Assembly (NCBI RefSeq): GCF_047777955.1
Contig: NZ_CP180537.1
Span: 1,922,001-1,986,000, forward strand
Direction: 5' to 3'
From: Didemnitutus sp047777955
GTDB lineage: Bacteria > Verrucomicrobiota > Verrucomicrobiia > Opitutales > Opitutaceae
DNA: 64,000 nucleotides
A program made the position numbers and the translations under genes. The notes beneath the pieces are model-generated. The model saw nothing but the letters and a program-made list of their open reading frames with translations, did no database searches and was not told where the DNA came from. This document shows positions 58,549 to 64,000 of the stretch, one piece after another; position 1 is the first letter of the stretch, and every line of letters begins with the position of its first letter.

Positions 58549-60728
58549 ATGGCCGCTCGCCGCGCTTTCCTTCCGTTCCTGCTGGGCTTCGCCCTCGCGC
58601 TCCACGCCCAGACCGCCACGCCGGCGACCGAGCCGCCCGTCCATCTCGATCCGCTCACCGTCAACGCGACCAACGACGACCCGGATTACGACGCCACCGG
58701 CATGGGCTCGCTCGACGAACAACTTCGCGACGAACCGTTCGCCAACGACCTCATCCAGCCCGTCGACACCCAGCTCGACGAGAGCATGGCCACCGACCTC
58801 GGCGGCGAACTCGCCGCCGTTGCCCAGCCGTCGCCCGCCGACCGCATCACCGGCGAGGAACGGTTGAATCTCCGCGGCTTCCCCACGCCGGTCATGCGCA
58901 ACGGCTTCGTCCAGCTCGGCATCAACGACGCGCTCAACACCGCGCGCACCGTCGTCATCCAGGGCCCGCTCGTCCCCGTCCTCGGCCGCGCCGCGCCCGG
59001 CGGCATCCAGGACATGCAGACCGCGCGCCCGCAGGCGAAAGACCGCCAGCGCTTCGACGCCCAGTTCACCTCGCTCGACCGCCAGCGTTCCCACCTGGAG
59101 ACCACCGGCCCGGTGGTGAAGAAAAACTCTGGCAGCGCCTCGCCGTCGACTGGCAGCGCCGCACCGGCCCCGAGCAGTTCGCGCACGAAAACTGGCTCTC
59201 CGTCAGCACCGCGCTCACCTGGCGCCACAGCCGCTCCGCCAGCACGCTCGTCTCCGCCGACTACCGCGAGATCCGCGCCCGCGTCACGCCTGGCATCCCC
59301 GAATACCGACCGCACGGCGGCCTCATTGCCGGTCCCTACCTGCCGCTGGCCCTCTTCAACGCCAACGGCCCCGATGCCGCCGTGCGCCGCCGCGCCGCCG
59401 TGGTCGGCGTGCAGTTCGACGGCGCGCCGACCAAGACGCTCGCCGTCCGCGCCAACGCGGAAGGGTGGTGGCGCGACGTCACCCAGGACCGCTTCACCAC
59501 CTCCGTGCTCTCGCTCGACACCGGCCTGTTCGAGGGCACGCGCGAGCCGCGCCACCTCGAGCAGCCGCAGCACGCCTTCGCGCTCCAGCTCGAGCTGACG
59601 AACCGCTTCCGCGCCCTCGGCGCCGATCACAAGCTCCTCGCCTCCGGCAGCCACACCTGGGGCGAATACGGCCGCGAGGACCGCGCGCTGCCCACCGCCG
59701 TGCGCGACGCCCTCCCGCTCAGCGTGCGCCGCTTCAATCCGTTCGCGCCCGACTATTACCGCCCCGACTACGATCCCGCGGTCTACAGCCGCATCCTCAC
59801 CGACCGCACCGAGCACGCCGGCTACACCGCCTTCGAGCTGAGCGACCGCGCGGCGTTCCAGCGCGGCCGCTACGTCGTGTCCACCGGCCTGCGCTACGAC
59901 GCCGTGGCGCTGCGGGTCGAGGACCGCCGGGTGGGCGCCGCCTTCCCGCGGGTGAGCGACGGCGCCGCCCAGCTCAGTTACCACGCCGGGCTCAACTGGC
60001 AGGTGAAGCCGAGCCGCCTGCTGGCCTTCGCGAGCATCAGCACCGCCTTCGACCCGTCCACGCGCGTCGACGCCCGCACCGGCCGCATCCAGGACAACGA
60101 GACCACGCTCGGCTACGAGGCGGGGCTCAAGGGCCGTGCCGCCAAGGGCGCCGTCGAATACAGCACCGGCGCGTTCCTCCTCTACAACCGCCACATCTCC
60201 CGCCGCAACCCGCTCTACGACGATCCGGTCTTCGACGCCAACCAGACGCAGCCCCAGCTCGTGGCCGCGGGCGAGGAGCGCTTCCGCGGCGTGCGCGCCG
60301 AGGCGCGCTGGCAGGCCACGCCGGCCGTCGCCCTTTCCTCGCGCCTGGTGGCGATGCAGGCGATCACCACCGCCTCGCCCGACCTGCCGCAGGAAATCGG
60401 GCGCGCGATCTCGCGCCTGCCGGCCTTCACCAGCTACACGCAGCTTCGCTACCGCCAGCCCGGCCCGGCCGGCGGCCCGTTCGCCGCGGGCACGTGGCAA
60501 TACGTCAGCAACTACGTGGCGAACTACGCCGATGCGCGCCGCACTTTCCTGAAGTTCCCCGGCTACGGCCTCCTGCACGCCAGTGCCGGCTACGCCTGGC
60601 GCACGCCGAAGCGCACCTTCGAGATCGAGGCCGGCATCCGCAACGTCCTCGATCGCGACCTCCTCGCGAGCAACGCCCGCCTCGGGGCCGATCGCGAGTT
60701 CACCTTCTCCACCCGCCTGATCTTCTGA
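58549..60728 (+). CDS. TonB-dependent receptor 2 (one frame break)
   Basis: The protein has a signal peptide (FLPFLLGFALALHA), then plug features (EERLNLRGFPTPVMRNGFVQLGINDALNTARTVVIQGP with the RGF block and GRAAPGGIQDMQTA). The barrel follows in another frame, ending FEIEAGIRNVLDRDLLASNARLGADREFTFSTRLIF with a terminal Phe. The frames join near 59131 by adding one A to a run of A (KKKLWQRLAVDW), giving about 727 residues. It is smaller than the first receptor, with no N-terminal carboxypeptidase domain. The pectinesterase gene follows in two bases. Confidence 0.85.
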
Positions 60729-60730
60729 CC

Positions 60731-61690
60731 ATGATCCGTCCGCTGCTCGCCCTGACCGCGCTCGCGCTCGCCGCGCGCGCCGCCGACCTCAAGGCCGATG
60801 CCGTCGTCGCCCTCGACGGCAGCGGCAACTACACCTCGCTCAACGAGGCCATCGGCGCCGCGCCGATGCGCACCGACGCCACCCAGCCGCGCTGGGTCAT
60901 CCGCGTGAAGCCCGGCATCTACCACGAGCGCGTCTACGTCCAGCGGGAGCGCGGCCACATGCGCATCGTCGGCGACGACCGCGAGAAGACCGTGATCGAG
61001 TTCAACGTCCACGCCAACCTGCCCGGCCCCGACGGCAAGCCGCTGGGCACGTTCCGCACGCCGACCGTGCAGATCGACGGCGACGGCATGATCTGGGAGA
61101 ACCTCACCCTCGCCAACACCGCCGGCCCGGTCGGCCAGGCGCTCGCGCTCCGCGCCGACGGCGACCGGCTCGAGTTCCGCCGCGTCCGCTTCCTCGGCTG
61201 GCAGGACACCGTGCTGCTCAACCGCGGGCGGCACTACTTCGAGGACTGTTACATCGAGGGCCACGTCGATTTCATCTTCGGCGCCGCCACCGCCTGGTTC
61301 GAGCGCTGCCACATCCACGCCCTGCGCGACGGCTACCTCACCGCCGCCTCCACGCCCCAGGGGACGGCGCACGGCTACGTGTTCTCGCATTGCCGCATCA
61401 CCGGCGCCGACGGGGCCAAGACCTACCTTGGCCGCCCTTGGCGCAACTACGCCCAGACGGTCTTCCTGCACACCGAGATGTCGGCCAACGTCCGCCCCGA
61501 GGGCTGGCACAACTGGAACAAGCCCGAGGCCGAGAAGACGACTTTCTACGCCGAGTTCGACAGCACCGGCCCCGGCGCCTCGCCCGCCACCCGCGTCCCT
61601 TGGGCCCACGCGCTCACGCCCGCGCAAGCCGCGGCCTACACCCCCGCCGCCGTGCTCGGCGGCACGGATGGCTGGAATCCCGCGCGCTGA
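60731..61690 (+). CDS. Pectinesterase (CE8)
   Basis: A 319-residue secreted enzyme with signal peptide (LALTALALAARA). It hydrolyses methyl esters of polygalacturonate. Catalytic residues of the right-handed beta-helix are visible: GQALAL (Gln136), GWQDTVL (Asp159), VDFIFGAAT (Asp180) and YLGRPWRNYAQ (Arg235). The start is two bases after receptor 2. It makes the polymer accessible for lyases; no pectate lyase of PL1/PL9 type is in the window. Confidence 0.95.
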   Translation: MIRPLLALTALALAARAADLKADAVVALDGSGNYTSLNEAIGAAPMRTDATQPRWVIRVKPGIYHERVYVQRERGHMRIVGDDREKTVIEFNVHANLPGPDGKPLGTFRTPTVQIDGDGMIWENLTLANTAGPVGQALALRADGDRLEFRRVRFLGWQDTVLLNRGRHYFEDCYIEGHVDFIFGAATAWFERCHIHALRDGYLTAASTPQGTAHGYVFSHCRITGADGAKTYLGRPWRNYAQTVFLHTEMSANVRPEGWHNWNKPEAEKTTFYAEFDSTGPGASPATRVPWAHALTPAQAAAYTPAAVLGGTDGWNPAR

Positions 61691-61821
61691 CCGCACTCCC
61701 CCGCGGCATGGGCTCCTCACGCCAGTCCCCGGCCTCGGCCCGCCGGCCTTCGCCCCCTCGAAGGAGGGGGATGTTTTCCTCCCATCCGGAGGAATTCTCG
61801 CTTGCCCGGAGGGGCGTAAAA

Positions 61822-61854
61822 TTCATAAATGAACCGATAGTTCATTAGCGAACT
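61822..61854. promoter_or_regulatory. Bipartite palindromic operator upstream of kduI
   Basis: TTCATAAATGAA (61822-61833), 5 bases (CCGAT), then AGTTCATTAGCGAACT (61839-61854). Compared with the copy at 55116-55148, the second palindrome differs at one position and the spacing is identical. It lies 65 bases before the kduI ATG. Confidence 0.8.
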
Positions 61855-61919
61855 TTGCGCGTTGCTCCCGCCCTCCTGGCTCCTCACCCCGCTGTCCGCC
61901 CCTTTCGCCCCGCTCTCTC

Positions 61920-62750
61920 ATGGACCTGATTCCTGCTGCTGACGTCCGCACCTATGGCACGATGTCGACCGCTGCGCTGCGCGCGGCGTTCCTTCTCCCG
62001 GACTTGTTCCAACCCGGCCAGCTCGTGCTCCGCTACTGGGAGACCGACCGCACCGTCGTCGGCGGCGCCGTCCCGACCGGCGCGCCGCTGGCGCTCTCCG
62101 CCGCGGCCGAGCTGCGCTCGGCGTTCTTCTGCGAGCGCCGCGAACTCGGCGTCATCAACACCGGCGGCGCGGGCGCCGTCACGGTCGACGGCCAGCGCTA
62201 CGATATGGCCCGGCTCGACACGCTCTACATCGGCCGCGGAGCGCAGGCCATCGCCTTTGCCTCGGCCGACGCCGCGCAGCCCGCGCGCTTCTACCTGCTG
62301 AGCTACCCGGCGCACACCGCGTATCCGACGACGCTCGCGCGCTACGACGCCGCCAACGCCGTCGCCCTCGGCGCCGCCGCCACCGCCAACGACCGCCGCC
62401 TCAACAAGGTCATCCACGCCGCCGGCATCAAGAGCTGCCAGCTCGTCATGGGCTTCACCATCCTCCAGCCGGGCAGCATCTGGAACACCATGCCGCCGCA
62501 CACGCACACGCGCCGCTCCGAGGTCTACATGTATTTCAACATCCCCGCCAACGCCGCCGTCATGCACTTCATGGGCAAGCCCGACGAGACGCGTCACCTC
62601 GTCGTGCGCGACCACGAGGCCGTTCTCTCCCCGCCGTGGTCGATCCACAGCGGCGCCGGCACCGACAGCTACGGCTTCATCTGGGGCATGGGCGGCGAGA
62701 ACCAGGACTTCGCCGACATGGATCCCGCGCCGATCGCCACGCTGCGCTGA
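61920..62750 (+). CDS. kduI: 5-keto-4-deoxyuronate isomerase
   Basis: This 276-residue cupin isomerase converts 5-keto-4-deoxyuronate to 2,5-diketo-3-deoxygluconate. Zinc ligands are seen as PPHTHTRRSEVYMYF (His194, His196, Glu201) and SPPWSIHSGAGT (His243), and RYWETDRTVVGGAVP is the N-terminal family block. It is followed by kduD in 26 bases and preceded by the operator. Leader CGCTCTCTC-ATG has no ribosome-binding site. Confidence 0.97.
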   Translation: MDLIPAADVRTYGTMSTAALRAAFLLPDLFQPGQLVLRYWETDRTVVGGAVPTGAPLALSAAAELRSAFFCERRELGVINTGGAGAVTVDGQRYDMARLDTLYIGRGAQAIAFASADAAQPARFYLLSYPAHTAYPTTLARYDAANAVALGAAATANDRRLNKVIHAAGIKSCQLVMGFTILQPGSIWNTMPPHTHTRRSEVYMYFNIPANAAVMHFMGKPDETRHLVVRDHEAVLSPPWSIHSGAGTDSYGFIWGMGGENQDFADMDPAPIATLR

Positions 62751-62776
62751 TTTCACTCTCCGCCTGCACCCACACC

Positions 62777-63544
62777 ATGAGCAACATCCTCGAATCCTTT
62801 AAACTCACCGGCAAAACCGCCGTCGTCACCGGCGCCGCCCGCGGCCTCGGTCAGGGCATGGCCCTCGCGCTCGCCGAAGCCGGCGCCAACATCGTCGCGG
62901 TCGACATCCTCCCCGCCGAGGACACCGTCAAGCAGGTGCAGGCGCTCGGCGGCAAGGCCGTGGCGGTCGTCGGCAACCTCGGCGATCGCGCCTCCATCCC
63001 GCAGGTCATCGCCACGGCGAAGCAGACCTTCCCCGCGCTCGACATCCTCGTGAACTGCGCCGGCATCATCCGCCGCGAGGACTTCGTGAAGTTCTCCGAG
63101 AAGGACTGGGATGACGTCATGGGCATCAACATCGACGCCGTCTTCTTCCTCAGCCAGGCGTTCTGCAACGACGTCGTGGCGCGCGGCGGCAAGGGCAAGA
63201 TCATCAACATCGCCTCGATGCTCTCCTTCCAGGGCGGCATCCGCGTGCCGTCCTACACCGCCTCGAAGAGCGCCGTGCAGGGGCTCACGCGCCTCATCGC
63301 CAACGAGCTCGCCGCGAAGGGCATCAACTGCAACGCCATCGCGCCCGGCTACATGGCGACCGACAACACCGCGCCGCTCCGCGCCGACGAGAAGCGCTCC
63401 GCCGCCATCCTCGACCGCATCCCCGCCGGCCGCTGGGGCACGCCCGACGACCTGAAGGGCGCCGTCGTCTTCCTCGCTTCCCCCGCGTCCGACTACGTCA
63501 ACGGCTACACGCTCGCCGTGGACGGAGGCTGGCTCGCGCGCTGA
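62777..63544 (+). CDS. kduD: 2-dehydro-3-deoxy-D-gluconate 5-dehydrogenase
   Basis: This 255-residue short-chain dehydrogenase has TGAARGLGQGM (cofactor loop), VNCAGIIRREDF, the catalytic Ser in ASMLSFQGG and SYTASKSAV with YxxxK, and GYMATDNT. It reduces 2,5-diketo-3-deoxygluconate to KDG. It is cotranscribed with kduI. The chain then passes to KdgK and Eda. Confidence 0.95.
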   Translation: MSNILESFKLTGKTAVVTGAARGLGQGMALALAEAGANIVAVDILPAEDTVKQVQALGGKAVAVVGNLGDRASIPQVIATAKQTFPALDILVNCAGIIRREDFVKFSEKDWDDVMGINIDAVFFLSQAFCNDVVARGGKGKIINIASMLSFQGGIRVPSYTASKSAVQGLTRLIANELAAKGINCNAIAPGYMATDNTAPLRADEKRSAAILDRIPAGRWGTPDDLKGAVVFLASPASDYVNGYTLAVDGGWLAR

Positions 63545-63552
63545 CCCGTTTT

Positions 63553-64000
63553 ATGAAACCCCAACTCCTGTTTGCCGGGCTCGCGCTGCTGTCGAGCTCG
63601 CTGCTGGCGGCTGAGAAGATCACGCTCACCGTCACGCACTCGCTGGACATCGCCCGTCCGGCCGAGACGATCACCGTCCCCTGGTCCGAGATCAACCAGC
63701 ACCTCCCCGGCGCGCTGCTCCAGCACATCGCGGTGAAGGACGCGCAGGGCCACGTGCTGCCTTATCAGGTCACCAACGTCGCCCCGCAGGCCAAGGACCC
63801 GAAGGGCCAGGGCATCGCCTATGGCGAGCTCATCTTCCAGCACGACTTCGCCGCCGGCGAGAAGCGCGCGACCTTCACCGTCGAGAAGACCGAGACGGTC
63901 GCCCCCGTGTTTCCGTCGAAGGCCTTCGCCCGCTACGTGCCGGAGCGCCTCGACGACTTCGCCTGGGAAAACGACAAGATCGGCCATCGCACCTACGGCC
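63553..64000 (+). CDS. DUF4861 domain protein (partial at right edge)
   Basis: Begins MKPQLLFAGLALLSSSLLAAEK (signal peptide), followed by the immunoglobulin-like DUF4861 start (ITLTVTHSLDIARPAETITVPWSEI, AFARYVPERLDDFAWENDKIGHRTYG). DUF4861 proteins are repeatedly found in pectin and uronate loci of Verrucomicrobia and Bacteroidetes and are probably secreted carbohydrate-active enzymes. It starts nine bases after kduD and runs off the window. Confidence 0.85.
   Translation, partial: MKPQLLFAGLALLSSSLLAAEKITLTVTHSLDIARPAETITVPWSEINQHLPGALLQHIAVKDAQGHVLPYQVTNVAPQAKDPKGQGIAYGELIFQHDFAAGEKRATFTVEKTETVAPVFPSKAFARYVPERLDDFAWENDKIGHRTYG

Overview
The window is GC-rich chromosomal DNA with densely packed genes. 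It probably comes from a Verrucomicrobium, most plausibly the Opitutales/Opitutaceae. That placement is inference. It rests on large TonB-dependent receptors without SusD partners, a plant-polysaccharide (pectin) locus, DUF4861 and DUF362 proteins, and pyrimidine-rich leaders that almost never carry a Shine-Dalgarno sequence. No rRNA or other decisive marker is present.

Layout. (1) 1-10808, all minus strand: an ABC-transporter-dependent surface polysaccharide operon. Read from its 5' end it is wzm permease, wzt ATPase, two methyltransferases, GT9, GT4, O-carbamoyltransferase, GT2, a GT8-like transferase and an acyltransferase, many joined by ATGA or TGATG overlaps. (2) 11044-17809: housekeeping genes (DJ-1 protein, SDR protein, ybaB, recR, tRNA-Gly(CCC), a Cys-rich exported peptide, dxs, xseB, M48 protease). 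(3) 17847-23323: a signalling operon of chemoreceptor, beta-barrel-like protein and hybrid histidine kinase. (4) 23503-44491: mixed housekeeping and accessory genes (EEP phosphatase, galK, tRNA-Tyr, radC, SurA-like PPIase, mfd, parA without parB, two ABC-2 permeases, rnc, gluconokinase, alginate-lyase-family protein, greB-like, esterase, a polyferredoxin next to a DUF362 protein). (5) 44571-64000: a pectin/uronate regulon that runs off the right edge.

Pectin locus. Pectinesterase demethylates pectin. Two TonB-dependent receptors probably import fragments. Oligogalacturonate lyase, KduI and KduD convert unsaturated uronates to 2-keto-3-deoxygluconate. KdgK and Eda take this to pyruvate and glyceraldehyde-3-phosphate, and UxuA feeds in the mannonate (glucuronate) branch. 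A LarA-family nickel-type epimerase, a DUF4861 protein and an unrecognised tandem-domain secreted protein sit in the same cluster. An IclR regulator lies at its centre. A 33-bp bipartite palindromic module with identical internal spacing lies upstream of both the first receptor/iclR and kduI, and is the best candidate for the regulator's operator.

Sequence quality. About nineteen genes, including mfd, dxs-adjacent M48 and other normally intact families, are split by single-base frame changes. Nearly all can be repaired by adding one base, often in a homopolymer. I treat them as probable assembly indels and annotate the genes as whole CDSs. No gene-free stretch exceeds 300 bases. The largest gaps (about 100-235 bases) are promoter regions or contain short inverted repeats, as listed.
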